A program made the translations under genes and the position numbers. Positions 52,801 to 64,000 of a stretch of DNA of 64,000 nt are shown here, piece after piece. The notes under the pieces are model-generated. The model worked only from the letters and a program-made list of their open reading frames with translations, was not told the origin of the DNA and made no database searches. Source of the stretch: Hirudinaria manillensis (taxonomy: Eukaryota > Annelida > Clitellata > Hirudinida > Hirudinidae); assembly GCA_034509925.1 (NCBI GenBank), contig CM067529.1:6021001-6085000 (forward strand), given 5' to 3'. Positions within the stretch are counted from its first letter, which is position 1; the number at the start of each line of letters is the position of its first letter.

Positions 52801-54424
52801 TGTAGTTCTTTACCATTGCTGGTAGTTTTTGTAAGTCCGTTTAAATAATTGACACAATAAGATAACTTTACTTTCAAAGCCGGCGAAGTATCAATGCCAA
52901 ATTCGGCAGCCAATTTTTCTGCAGCATCAAAGTTGCCTCTGGAGATGAGCTTTAAGATACGAGATGCGACGTCAGGTTGTTCCAAAGCCATGATTTTCAC
53001 ATCGTCATTTCCCACCAAGAAATAAACATTTTCTTCCAATTCATAATGATTGCCATCAAATCCTGAAGATGTACAACATGATGCAAACAATTTTGGTGCA
53101 GCTTCACTGACTTCTAATCTCTGTTTTAGATCCATTTTTGGAAAAGACCTCAGCTCCACACCGAGATTAGTAGAATCTATTGAAACAAAATTACATTTGC
53201 TTTACGTTCTTTTAATAAAAGGAATATTCTTGGAAATAAATTTCAAAAAAGCTCAATCTTAACAGCATATTGTCAATTAAACAAACCTCTATCTATAAAC
53301 AGGACGACATCAGACGGGGTCTTAATGACATCTCTAAGTTCATCTTTGGTTTCCCATATGTGCTCCAAAGTCATCATTTCAACATTCCAAATGTAAGCAA
53401 CATTACCACATGTCACCAGTGTCCTCCTGCAATCATCATCATCAGCCACAAATACTTTCATTTTGATATCATATGTGCCTTCTGAAAGGATCATCCTGTC
53501 TTGATACATGCTTTCTGATATGATGCGGTGAGAGCTCAAGTTTGCAACTTCAGATGTATGTTTTATTGAATCAGAATTCCTTATGCTCAGGTACATTCCA
53601 TCTTTCTTCATCAATGCACATATGATGAGCCCTTCATCCACATCAAGAAATATTGCACAACTAAACATTAGCTTAGAATCCTGTCTTAAATTAATTTTCA
53701 CAAAGTTTTCTCTTGCAGGCATCCCTCCCGGTTTTAAAGGATCGTAAAAATCCGATATAAATGCAAGCCCTGATTCACAACAGATCAACATTCTAATGCA
53801 ATTTGGATTACTTTTGCTAAAACAAAAAAGATCATGATTTACATGAAAATGAAAAATACATCAATCTTATCAAAAAATTGTGACACATTGCAAGAGGAAA
53901 GCTGAAAGCTTAGCACAACTAACCTGGTACGTAACTCTACAGTTTTCACCTTGGTAATTTGCCCTTCATAATCATTATCTTCAAGTTTCAAGCAAACTTT
54001 CTCTCCATTGTTTACATTCACTACAAAAACATCATCTTCCTCATCTACAACAGCAACCCACTCGTGCATTGTATCGTTGTTGTTATGTTGAGTTGCATGA
54101 GTTGTTTCACAACATGCAATTTGCTTCAGACATCTGCTAAATGTCAGAGTGAAGCTTATTCTGTCAAACATCAATTCATATAGTCAATGATCATCTATTT
54201 TATAAAAAAATAAAAAAACTGCAATCATACCTGTTATCCGTAAAATCAAAAATTGTTAGAGTAGTTCCACCAGCAATGCATATCTTCCTCGATAACAAAC
54301 CACAAGATAAATGCTTTGCATCTGAAGGCAAAGAAATAATGCCCTTGCATTGAAGCTGCTGAAGATGTGCCGAAGACACCTTCATATCGGAATCTAAAGT
54401 TGTCTCATTCAGCTCATTCATCAT
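46857..54424 (-). CDS. KNTC1: Kinetochore-associated protein 1 (Rod, RZZ complex)
   Basis: Largest subunit of the Rod-Zwilch-ZW10 complex, which recruits Spindly-dynein and Mad1-Mad2 to unattached kinetochores and polymerises into the fibrous corona. Ten minus-strand exons: 54231-54424, 53924-54160, 53287-53816, 51733-53176, 50935-51353, 49836-50860, 48794-49705, 48203-48705, 47503-47997 and 46857-47436, summing to 2,113 codons (human about 2,209 residues). An N-terminal beta-propeller (about 1-350) is followed by an all-helical alpha-solenoid. Strong matches to vertebrate Rod include the block around LHEVNDLKTKYGC with VAFRMLDRIVA, the LPFHILF block and the RAMRCLLRLF block near the C terminus. 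The ATG at 54424 follows a second one three bases on; either could be used. Exons are unusually long here compared with neighbours. Head-to-head with ARL6IP1. Confidence 0.95.
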
Positions 54425-55448
54425 GAATCAAAGCTTTAAAATTATATCTGCTTCATCTGAAAAATCAGGTATAAGTTGTAATCCATTTTAATGTTAATTA
54501 AATTAAGTGGAAACAATGTGATACATCATAGCATGAAATCATAGCAAGGGCCATAATGGTGCAGACATCTTTGTGATCGAAAGCCCGTAGCCAACCTAAT
54601 ACATATTGGTGTTAGATCAACGGTTAAATTAACTGACTAGACAACATCTAAGTTATACAGTAGCTGGTAAAAGGCTACTACTTAAATCTTTAATAATAAT
54701 AATTTCATTAATACTCATCATATTAATATCAAATGTTGCTATAATGTGTATGTGTAACGAAAGTAACGTTATTTGCAAAAGGTCCACTGATAACATAATT
54801 ATGTATTTTTCAACTTTGGGTAACTAAATGTTTTATTTAAACTAATTCTTTTTCAAGGAACCATATGTTAATAAAAACTGGAGTCGGCTTTTTTTAGTGA
54901 CTAGAATTTGTAAATGTGATAGATGATTTACTAATGTAATAAAGGCCTAAAACTTGACATATAACTAATTAAAAAATAATTTGTTTGTAAATTACACGAT
55001 AAATTTACTGTTAATTTAGGAAAGCTAGCATTAAAAAAACCGTAAAACAACACACCAATTACGCGCCCATTCAATTTCAAACATAAACAAGCCTAGACTA
55101 AATATTATATACTGTTATAAACAATTTTATTCTTTAATTTTAAATACTTTCCTAGCACCTTAATAAACAGGTTTGGATTAGGCATTCATTAAAATAGGTG
55201 TGATTTACCTAATTCTTCAAAGAGTTCTTATTAATATTTTTCTAGACCCAGTTACATCCAGCATATTTATTTCTATTGAGGATTTTTTACATTAATTCTT
55301 AAAACGTGAGTAATTTACTAAAATATGATCATATTCTTTAATATTAGAATTGATTTTAGAAAAGACAATGACCTTTTTTGCTCTGAGATTACTGATTTCA
55401 TTCCTGGGTTCGTCCTACATTTCATTTCGCCATTAAACTTCGGTCAAG
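54425..55448. other. Divergent promoter region of KNTC1 and ARL6IP1
   Basis: A 1.0 kb very AT-rich spacer. A TTTCGCCA motif lies close upstream of the ARL6IP1 ATG. Nothing coding is supported. Confidence 0.5.
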
Positions 55449-56942
55449 ATGGAGGATGTTACAGTTGATAAGGTGAATATGGTGCATAATTGTTTTTCTT
55501 TCTGACTTTTGATTTGGATATTACTTGCGGAGTGGTTTTGTTAAATTTTAATGATTACGTTTTTGTGATTTACTTTGGCCAGCTAATTCTATGTGATTTT
55601 TTTGCAAATAAAGAATATGATCTCCAGGCTTACATAGATTGTTTCTTATTTATATCGTAGTTCCCTCATTATTCTAACATCAAGTAATTTTACAGGAAAA
55701 GTTGTTGAATGGAAGTTGTGGTATTTGTAACGCAGTTAGATTCCATTAAAATAAACAAGTGCAATATTGCAGGAATTAGAATTGAAAGAAATTGAAGAAA
55801 AATTACAGGACCACAGAGGCTATTTATTGGCTTTAAACAAAGTTTTAGAATGGGATCCTGCATATGTTCCTGGAATTGTTATATTCGCAGTCACAATACT
55901 ATTTTCGTCAGTTTACAAAGTCAGAATTTGCTGTGCTTTTACATATTCACTAACAAAACCTTTTTTTTTTTCAGAATAATGTGGTATATTGAACCGACTG
56001 TCCTCACAGTAGTTTCTCTTGGTTGCATTTTTGTCTGCATTCTTGATCATGTGGCTCCCATTGTCAGCAACCATTTTTATCGTCAACCAGATCATTGGTA
56101 TGTCGTGATTCACGACTCGTTAATCTCTTGATTGAGTGTTGCTATTCAGTTGTTATTCTGGCCTTAAAAATGCAGGTCACATTCTGATGAAGTCCAGTTT
56201 AAGAGGGTTTGTGAGAGAATGTTAAATGGAAAGAAGCATGTAAAATCATTATGGGATAAATTATTCAAGCTGAAGAAGGAAAAGCCAAACACTGTTTGTT
56301 TACTTGCTTCATTGGACCCACTTGTAATCTATTAATTTCTGTCTTCTGTCACACAGTTCCTACTCACTGTTGTTGGGGTTTGTCTGACTTTGGCATGGAT
56401 TGGGAGTCTCATTGATGCATTGCTCCTAATATATCTCATAGGTTTGCAGTTTTTTATGTCTTTCTATACAAATATATCTATATTTATTTACATAGGTTAG
56501 AAAAAAATCTTGTGATATGAATTACTGCTAATGGATTTAGAATCTCGATTTTAAAGTGGCACGTGTTGAGTATTGAAAGTTGAATACCATTCTTGAGCAA
56601 CCATATGAAGCTCAATATAACATACATGAGCTAATTTGATATGGATATCTCAAATTAATTTAAGTTTTCTTATTAGTGATGTGAAGTAACTATTGAAATG
56701 TTTGTTGGTGTTTTTTTTTTATTTTCTTCAAGATTTATGGAGAATTTTGTTAAATACAAAGTTAATTCTGAACAACACATTAGAATGAAATTATAATAAA
56801 ACAACTTTAAAGGCCTTACCTTGATTTTTTTTCTGTTTTAGTGGTAATTGCTACTCTTGTTCCTGGACTTCGTAAGCATGGTGCTTTGGACAAGTGTTGT
56901 GAGTTTGTGAAATCCAAGTTGAAAAAAACAAAAACTCAATGA
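55449..56942 (+). CDS. ARL6IP1: ARL6IP1, ER-shaping reticulon-like hairpin protein
   Basis: ARL6IP1 curves and tubulates the endoplasmic reticulum membrane and is linked to hereditary spastic paraplegia in humans. Six exons: 55449-55472, 55773-55906, 55975-56097, 56176-56293, 56357-56441 and 56842-56942, giving 194 residues (human 203). Two hydrophobic hairpins are visible: the first from PGIVIFAVTILF through TVLTVVSLGCIFVCI, the second from FLLTVVGVCLTLAWIG through LLIYLIVVIATLVPGL. The intervening loop keeps the family's CERM...WDKLFKLKKEKPN pattern, and the LVPGLRKHG motif after the last segment matches human LLPGLNQHG. The C terminus is lysine-rich (KSKLKKTKTQ). The donor at 55906 (TTTTC|GTCAGT) was chosen by phase, since later GT sites would break the frame. 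Confidence 0.94.
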
Positions 56943-58099
56943 GTTGATATTACAAGGTTGCAAGAATTATTTTGGAATATATTATCGCATTATTTATTAT
57001 TTAATATTTTATTCTCTTCAGGCTACAAAATCTTTCCAAGAAGCTTTGATCGCAAAGGAAAGAGATTACTCTATTAGTGCTTGCTTAACACTCTAGATTT
57101 ATAAGTGTTTTATAATAATGATCTATTTTTGATTTTTTTTCTGGTTATTGTTGTCAACTTTGTCGTTGTTTTGGGATTTGATTTGCTCAGTGAAACAAAG
57201 TTAATTCCAACTAATGTACGTTCATTTGCTCTTTGCAATAACTAGCTTAGACTGGGCTTTGTTATCCTCTTTATGCAGTTGTTAGATAGCCACTCCACAA
57301 ATCAAAAAGATTTTCAAAGGACATGATTTTTGATCATGTTTATCACTTAAGCTTTTGTTTTTCTTATTGTGTGTGCTCTGCTAGATTCTGGAAAATAACT
57401 TATGGATGGTGGAACAATGAGGCAACTTTTTCTTGTTTTATCAGTTTGTTTCTTGCCCAATGCAGGATTGTGTGGTATTTTCTATTTTCAACATAGTTAT
57501 AATTTATTAAATCTCATGTTTGGAGTATTTAATACCTCTTTGAATGCCATTGTTGAGGTAAAACTCGAATTAATCCTCATAAGGTTACAAATTGTGGGCT
57601 ATGCATTTTTGTTATTTGTTTTTGAATTGCTTCATAACTTTTTTTTTTTGAGGGCATAAAAATATGCGTTTTTTTAATGTGGTGGGAATAGGATTATACA
57701 TAAAGCGGTTTGCGATGCTGATTTGTATGGTATTGGGGAAAAATTGGGTCTTGGGTTCGAAGTCTGGGGTTTGCGATTTTCGATGTGGCGTCTTCGTAGA
57801 TTCCGCTGATTGGTCCTGTTGCTGTGGTCTGGTCGAGGTGTTGTATGGTGACCTTTGTGAGAGAGGCCATTACCGCCCATCTTTTTGGGATTTAAATTTA
57901 TTTGTTCACACCGTTACATTAGAATAATGGCTAACAATAGATATTTGTAAAGTCTTATTTTTTTTACTTAGATTTTTGTAGAAATGTGGTTTCATTATTA
58001 GCTTTTATTTACTTTTTGAATTCTCATGGTTATATTTGTTAACTTATTCAATGCTTATATGATTATTTACATAAATTAATTTACGCTCATTTAGCGTAT
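56943..58099. other. Spacer between ARL6IP1 and LIG1
   Basis: AT-rich 3' region of ARL6IP1 and upstream DNA of LIG1. A more GC-rich part lies at 57690-57890; it contains GGGTTCGAAGTC, which resembles a polymerase III B box, but no A box or tRNA fold is convincing. ORFs here (57402-57659, 57664-57927) have no recognisable domain. Confidence 0.45.
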
Positions 58100-58107
58100 T
58101 TTCGCGC
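58100..58107 (+). promoter_or_regulatory. E2F-like site upstream of LIG1
   Basis: TTTCGCGC followed by CAA, 34 bases before the LIG1 ATG. This matches the E2F/DP consensus TTTSSCGC and is rare in such AT-rich DNA. DNA ligase I is a known S-phase E2F target in animals, so the position makes sense. Confidence 0.6.
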
Positions 58108-58140
58108 CAATTAAATTCTTGTTTTGATCTTGAACTCGAG

Positions 58141-61100
58141 ATGTCTCAGAGGCTTATCGGGTATGATCGGGTTTATTTACTTTCGCCTTTTATTGTTTTT
58201 ACATATTAACGGTAGTTTTTAAATTGAAAAGAAAAGTAAATGCGTCAGGGTTCGATATTGTTTTTGAAAAGTATATAACCTACGTAGCAAAATGCATTAG
58301 CTTGGGAAATCATTCAAAGAACCTAATAACCAGAGGAATAACAGTGATCAAATTTGCCTGTAAAATGAAAAGCCTGCTTATATCTTATTTTCTCCTGTAA
58401 TTCACTTGATAAGTTTGATTAGGTACTCGTAATAATATGGATATTCTGGGATCTTACAATTATGTAATGACTGAAAGCTATTAATTCCTTAAATATGTGC
58501 ACAATGACAGGTCTTATTTTCTTCCAAAGAATTCAAGTGAAAGGTTGGTGGGCATATATATGTTTTTTTTTATAAAATTAACTTCAAAATGATAAGATTC
58601 CTGAAGTGTTTTTTTTAATATTCTTGCAATTTGGTTAACATCAACTGTTGCAAAGCCTCACACTATCTTTTACCTATATGTTTGGTTACAGTGCCAACAA
58701 AAATCTGAAAAGGAAAAATGAGGATGATGATGATGATGTTTGCAAACCAGTTAAGCTCAGGAAGAGAGTCATTGAAAGCGATGAAGATGATGGTCCTGAG
58801 ATTGATGGCTCCAAGAGGGCAGATGAAGTTGAATCCAACCACATTGCGAGTTATAACTCTATTAAAATCCCAGATTATACATGCATTTCAAACTCTTATC
58901 AATAAAATACATGTCTCATTCTTAGACGTTTGCATCTGTGCCAAAAGAGGGCATAAAGAATACAACACCTCTTCGAAAAACTGGTAACCACAAAAGCGTG
59001 ATAATTTTTCTTAACAGCTTAACTGTGAATTTGATTGTTGGACAGCACCAAGAAAAAAAGCAACTGGAAAAGATATGGATAGTTTTACTTCAACAAAAAT
59101 GGAGACCACTGCATCTAGTTCAATTGGTGATAGACTTGAACCTGAAAGTCCCAAAAAGAGTCTGCCCAATACATCTCCAAATAGTATTAAAAAAGAGGAT
59201 GAAGTACCAAGTACAGGATGTACTTTAGAAGAAAACAAAAAAACAGTTCACAGTTTTTTTGGTGAGTTATTGAATGTCCAAATTTATTTTTTGCCCTGCC
59301 TGAAGGGCCGTCAGGTCACTTTCTAAATTTTCTTGTTTTCAAAGGCCCTCTGAAGTCAAACTTGAAAAAGAATGATAGTGGTTCAACTGAATGTAAGACA
59401 ATCTCAAACTCAAGGTATTATTGATTGGAAATCATTCTTGATTTAATGATGCTTGTTTATTAATACATGTATCAATGGATGCTCATGATTTATGATCGAC
59501 TCCTAAGTTCTTTATTGGTAAATTCACAGCAATCAGAACGGATCGACCTACGATCCTGCATCGGAGGACTACGATCCGATTCAAGATGCCTGTTGGACCA
59601 AGGGCCAAAAGTATAATTTTTACATTAACTTTAAGAATTGCAAATTTCAAATCCATTTGTTACATTTTATCAGAGTCCCGTACATTGCACTTGCAAAAAC
59701 CTTCGAAGAAATTGAAAAAGTTTCAGCCAGGTTGTTGTCCATTTTCCTTGCTCCAAAAATTAATAAATATTGTCTCTCCGAACGTTCACATTTCAATGTC
59801 GATGCAATTCTCAAGGTTGAAATCAATCGAGATTCTGAGCAACTTCTTGAGCTCTGTGATAGTTTTGTCCCCTGACGACCTGGTGTCATGCGTGTATTTG
59901 TGTCTAAACAAACTCGCACCTGCTTACGAGGGCATCGAGTTGGGCATCGGAGAGAACTTGCTCATGAAAGTCATTTCTCAGGCCACAGGTTCGGATAATT
60001 TTATCACACATTCTTAAAATATAATTTCAAAACTTATTAGAACGACTCTACATCTATTTCGAATGAATTAACTAGGGAGATCTATGGAACAGATAAAATC
60101 AGATGCCGAAAAAAAGGGGGACATTGGTATCGTAGCGGAGGTTTGCGGTTTGAGTTGGACTACTTATAATGGAGGGGCAATTAATGAACCCTGTAACTGT
60201 TGCAGACTTGCAGGTCAACTCAGAGAACCATGTTTTCTATGGGGAGGCTGAGCGTGGCATCAGTGTTCGTGAATCTCAAAGAAGTTGCTCTAATTAGCGG
60301 ACGTTCTGTGAGTGTTAATCAAAATCTTCAAAGAAACATTTCTATATGTTTTAATAATTACATTTTATTTTGAAATTGCAGTCAATGACAAAGAAAACGG
60401 ACAAAATCAAATCCATGTTTGTTTTGTGTCAAGGTCCGGAGGCCAAGTACCTCATGCGTTCATTGAACGGGAAGTTGAGGATTGGAATGGCAGAGCTGTC
60501 GGTACTTCAGTCCATTGCCCAGGCATTCGTGGTTGTACAGAATATGGGTGAAAGTTGGTTGAATTGTAGAATTTCTCATTGATTAATAAGTACTTACAAG
60601 TGTGCAATTACCAGCCATGTCTTTGTTATTGTTCTTAATTTCAGAGAAATTGTCGAAGGAGAGTTTGAAGAAGAAAGTTGATGAAGCGGCCCTAATTATA
60701 AAGACAGCTTACTGGTGATGAATTAGATGTTAATTTAATTATTTTCTCTGATAATTTAATAATGTACGGCTAATCATTGACATCAAGTATAGTTGAATCC
60801 TTATTGCCAGTTATTATTATTATTATTATTATTATTTCATAATTAAGCTGTTGACATCAAACAGTGAATGTCCAAACTACGATAAGATCCTTCCACTGCT
60901 TCTCAGTCATCCAATAAATGACCTCCTGCTTCATTGCAAGATCACACCAGGTTAGATTTTATTCTTGATTTTGATTCTTCTAAAATGTGCAAATGAATTT
61001 AAACCTAAATTTAATCTCCAGGAATTCCTTTGAAGCCCATGCTGGCTCATCCAACAAAAGGAATCCATGAAGTCTTGACAAAATTTGAGAAGTCAGAATT

Positions 61101-62845
61101 CGTTTGTGAGTTCAAATATGACGGGGAGAGAGCACAGGTTAGTTTTATGTTTTGGTGAATGTTGGTTGTTTTTATGACTTATCAATTTTATTATAAATTA
61201 TCTATTCGCAGATCCACTTGTTGGAAAATGGACAAGTTCTGATATTCAGCCGTAACCAGGAAAACAACTCGTCGAAGTATCCCGACGTGACCTCTCGCAT
61301 TCAAAGTGCAAATCCCGACGGAAAAGTCACGTCTGCCATCATCGATGCCGAAGTGGTGGCTTGGGATTCGGTGAACAAACATATTTTGCCATTCCAGGTG
61401 CTCAGTACAAGAAAAAGAAAGGTAGGTTTTTGATTGATTGATTGATTGATTTGTTGGTTATGCTACTGTCTGCTTTTCATAAACATTTTCCTATAATTTT
61501 GTAATAGTTTTGAAGTTTCACTGTTTAAAATCAAATTTAAAATAGTTTTGTATGCATTTCCTTTTGATCAACCTCTTTGCCGATGTTAATCAGGACGCCA
61601 GTTCGGACGACATAAAGGTGCAGGTGTGCATTTATGCATTCGATCTTTTGTATCTCAACGGGGAATCCCTGGTCAGGAGTCCACTGAGGCAGAGGAGGAA
61701 CCTCCTTCATGAAATGTTGACTGAAGTTGCAGGCTAGTTTTTGTGATGAATTCTTCATCTAATGTTGAACGTTCACTGGAACAATTTTGTGCTCCTAAAG
61801 GTGAATTCATGTTTGCAAAGTCAATGGTGTCTGGCAACACAGAGGACATTGCTGAATTCTTGGATGAATCCATTAAAGGAAGTTGCGAGGGACTCATGGT
61901 CAAGACTCTCGACGAAGAAGCCACGTATGAAATTGCAAAGAGATCGCACAACTGGCTCAAAGTTAGTGACTTTCAATTGCACTGCTAACAATTACTAAAA
62001 AATGGTTTTATGACACATCGTGATTTTCTGTGACAGTTGAAGAAAGATTACTTGGATGGTGTTGGAGATACTATGGATCTTGTAGTAGTTGGAGGATTTC
62101 ATGGTACAGGCAAAAGGACAGGAAAGTTCGGAGGATTCTTGTTGGCATGCTATAATCCCGATAACGAAGAATATCAGACGATATGCAAGGTATCCTTAAG
62201 TCATAACCATTTAAAACAACTTTTTCATAAGCTGTTTTTTTTAAATTTCAAGATCGGAACGGGATTTACAGACACGGACTTGGACAAACATTCCGATTTC
62301 CTGAAGAATCACATAATCGACAAGCCAAAGAACTATTACAGGTTCGACTCGAGCCACTGTCCCGACAAATGGTTCGATGCCGTCCAAGTCTGGGAGGTGA
62401 AAGCGGCCGATCTGTCGTTGTCTCCCGTGCATAAGGCTGCCATTGGCCTGGTAGGCTCTATAATTCTTTATTTGCTTTACAAGGTTTTTTTTATTGATTA
62501 TAAATGTCATTTAATGATTTTAAAAAGTTTTAAAATATCTTTTAAAACGTCTTGTCTAACGAGTCTTGAAACTTATTCTTCGATCGATAAGGTCGATGCC
62601 GAGAAAGGCATTTCTCTGAGGTTTCCGCGTTTCCTGAGAATTCGCGAGGACAAGAAGCCAGAAGATGCGACGAGCAGTTCCCAGGTTTGGAATCGAATGC
62701 AATGTTCAACGTTGTTGTTGCTGATGTTGTTGTGCATTCAGTTTTGTTTTTATTTAATATTCGACAGATTGCAACGATGTACAGATCGCAAGATCAGATT
62801 GCGGGTCAGTCGAAGAGTAAAAGTGATGATGAGGACATGTATTGA
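58141..62845 (+). CDS. LIG1: DNA ligase I (ATP-dependent)
   Basis: Seals nicks between Okazaki fragments and in excision repair, bound to PCNA in the nucleus. Twenty-two exons: 58141-58160, 58511-58543, 58692-58827, 58926-58983, 59046-59261, 59345-59414, 59530-59610, 59674-59730, 59816-59988, 60076-60140, 60206-60307, 60382-60547, 60645-60714, 60865-60950, 61022-61137, 61212-61421, 61594-61732, 61801-61961, 62037-62189, 62253-62450, 62592-62684 and 62768-62845, giving 826 residues (human 919). The N terminus MSQRLIGSYFLPKN is a PIP box (QxxIxxYF) for PCNA. A disordered acidic/basic region follows, then the DNA-binding domain (about 205-440), the catalytic domain with motif I KYDGER (Lys near 476), [20 protein letters not shown] and WLKLKKDY, then the OB domain ending [11 protein letters not shown]. 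The intron after 61732 uses a GC donor. The two tiny first exons were chosen by phase and PIP match. Confidence 0.95.
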
Positions 62846-63108
62846 TTCAATGTATTGATTTGGGTCAATGTAATCATTAATTACGATCAGGTTCATATTT
62901 CTGATATAATAATGCTTAAATATAATAATTGGTTCATTTTTCACTTTGTTGATATGAAATTTCTGGGGTTGAGAAGTATTTTGAAGGAGGAGAGTTTTAT
63001 GTTACTGACTTAGTGTTGTGGATGGGGTGTGGTTTCATGACTGGATTTCATTACTGTTTTGACTGAATGGGAGTTGATGCTGTCAAGACTGCCTTGTGTG
63101 GCTGGTGC

Positions 63109-63139
63109 CAGGGAGGAAGTGAATCAGACTCCGTCCCTG
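63109..63139 (+). repeat. Short hairpin 3' of LIG1
   Basis: CAGGGA (63109-63114) pairs with TCCCTG (63134-63139); GGA and TCC extend the stem past a one-base bulge. The loop is about 12 bases. Confidence 0.5.
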
Positions 63140-63326
63140 AAAAATATTTTTGGGATTTCTCTTACATAGGCTGAGAGCTTTTCACCATATTTCAAAAGAT
63201 TGAGATGGATTGTTTTGTTACAGTCCTTCACATTTCTGAACGCGGACGTTTTTGTGGTTTGGCCCCGCCACGTCACTGTTAGTTAACAATGTACGTTAAA
63301 AACCTGCGTGCACGGGGGATTGTTTG

Positions 63327-63383
63327 GTTCCGGTACGGATCCATCACTCCAAAGAGTGAAATGGCCTGCGAAGGTACCGGAAC
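63327..63383 (+). repeat. Nested inverted repeat 3' of LIG1
   Basis: GTTCCGGTAC (63327-63336) is the exact reverse complement of GTACCGGAAC (63374-63383). Inside, TCACTC (63344-63349) pairs with GAGTGA (63354-63359) across a CAAA loop, and CCAT/ATGG flank it. The result is a 57-base nested hairpin. Confidence 0.65.
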
Positions 63384-64000
63384 TATAATTTTATTGCTGA
63401 CAATATGTGCTGTTAATTATTCTTTGCTCACTAGGTGCTTATGAAATCATTTGACATTATTAAAATCTGTAAAATACGCAAGGAACTAAAATGTTGTTAG
63501 AGTGTTAAAGCATCGTTCTTAAGAAACTGGGAGTATAGAAAGTGTCTTATTTCATATTAGGAACGTATGCATTTAAATAACTTGCAATGCTAAAGTTCTT
63601 CTTTTGTGGGAATAAGATGTTTGTTCTACTTAAAAACTTCTATTATGTACCTACGTAGCGATCAGTTTATGTAATCAGATGTGTACATATCATAGTGATA
63701 AATGACGAATAGTTAGTCGGGCATCAATCAGAAAACATTTGGCCCTTCACTGATTTAATTTTACATCCCTGTTCTAGACCTTGTTTGTTTTTTATCATTC
63801 CGATAAAATCTTACAAAGTGCCACCTCCTTAAGATTTAAATCAATATTTAACAACTTAGTCCTGAAATCAAGCTTCTTGACTTGGAACCTTCGATAGCAT
63901 CGCGTTTTTAGACTGAAAATCACCACGTTTTGTCATGATTGAAACGCCATCTTGTATCTTTTTTCGAACAATTGTAAATGAAAATGTCCAGTTAATGAGT

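Larger units (their letters stand above)
62846..64000. other. 3' flank of LIG1
   Basis: No gene is supported. The part 62980-63400 is richer in GC than usual here and holds two strong hairpins (63109-63139 and 63327-63383, listed separately). The rest is ordinary AT-rich DNA to the end of the window. Confidence 0.5.

Noticed and set aside
57690-57890. Possible tRNA-derived SINE (GGGTTCGAAGTC B-box-like word)
   Set aside because: No A box at the right distance, no tRNA fold, and no tail repeat or target duplication seen.

Overview
This is a 64 kb stretch of an AT-rich animal nuclear genome. All genes are intron-rich, with mostly short introns (about 60 to 600 bases) and GT-AG splice sites. 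Gene content is fully metazoan: liprin-beta, a nuclear hormone receptor, KDM2, KNTC1/Rod and ARL6IP1. The proteins are clearly diverged from vertebrates, the gene density is high (about one gene per 5-6 kb) and AT content is high, which suggests an invertebrate, probably a bilaterian. I cannot name the phylum from sequence alone. Gene models were built by hand from conserved protein blocks and splice signals. Summed exon lengths are multiples of three for the ten conserved spliced genes and for the LicD gene.

Layout. 0.7-6.1 kb (+): liprin-beta scaffold (three SAM domains), probably missing its 5' exons. 7.1-10.3 kb (+): SNX4 endosomal sorting nexin. 10.9-13.2 kb (-): DDX49/Dbp8 nucleolar RNA helicase, convergent with SNX4. 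14.3-23.1 kb (+): BLTP3 (UHRF1BP1-like) bridge lipid-transfer protein, head-to-head with DDX49. 23.7-26.3 kb (-): LEO1 of the Paf1 complex, tail-to-tail with BLTP3. 26.3-33.8 kb: a 7.5 kb stretch with no supportable gene. 33.8-35.0 kb (+): a type II membrane LicD-family protein. 35.7-38.6 kb (-): a nuclear receptor with an unusual EACKG P-box. 40.5-40.9 kb (+): mitochondrial ribosomal protein bL36m. 42.0-46.1 kb (+): KDM2 histone demethylase that stops after the PHD finger, without the usual F-box and leucine-rich repeats. 46.9-54.4 kb (-): KNTC1/Rod of the kinetochore RZZ complex. 55.4-56.9 kb (+): ARL6IP1, an ER-shaping hairpin protein, head-to-head with KNTC1. 58.1-62.8 kb (+): DNA ligase I with an N-terminal PCNA-binding box and an E2F-like promoter site.

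The genes are mostly housekeeping and do not form one pathway. Several act in chromatin and cell division (LEO1, KDM2, KNTC1, LIG1) and others in membrane traffic and lipid transport (SNX4, BLTP3, ARL6IP1). I see no operon, CRISPR array, rRNA or convincing tRNA. The most interesting signals are the KDM2 without F-box/LRR, the EACKG nuclear receptor, two GC-AG introns, a diverged repeat shared by two neighbouring liprin introns, a hAT-like non-autonomous element inside a receptor intron, and several strong inverted repeats in otherwise empty DNA.
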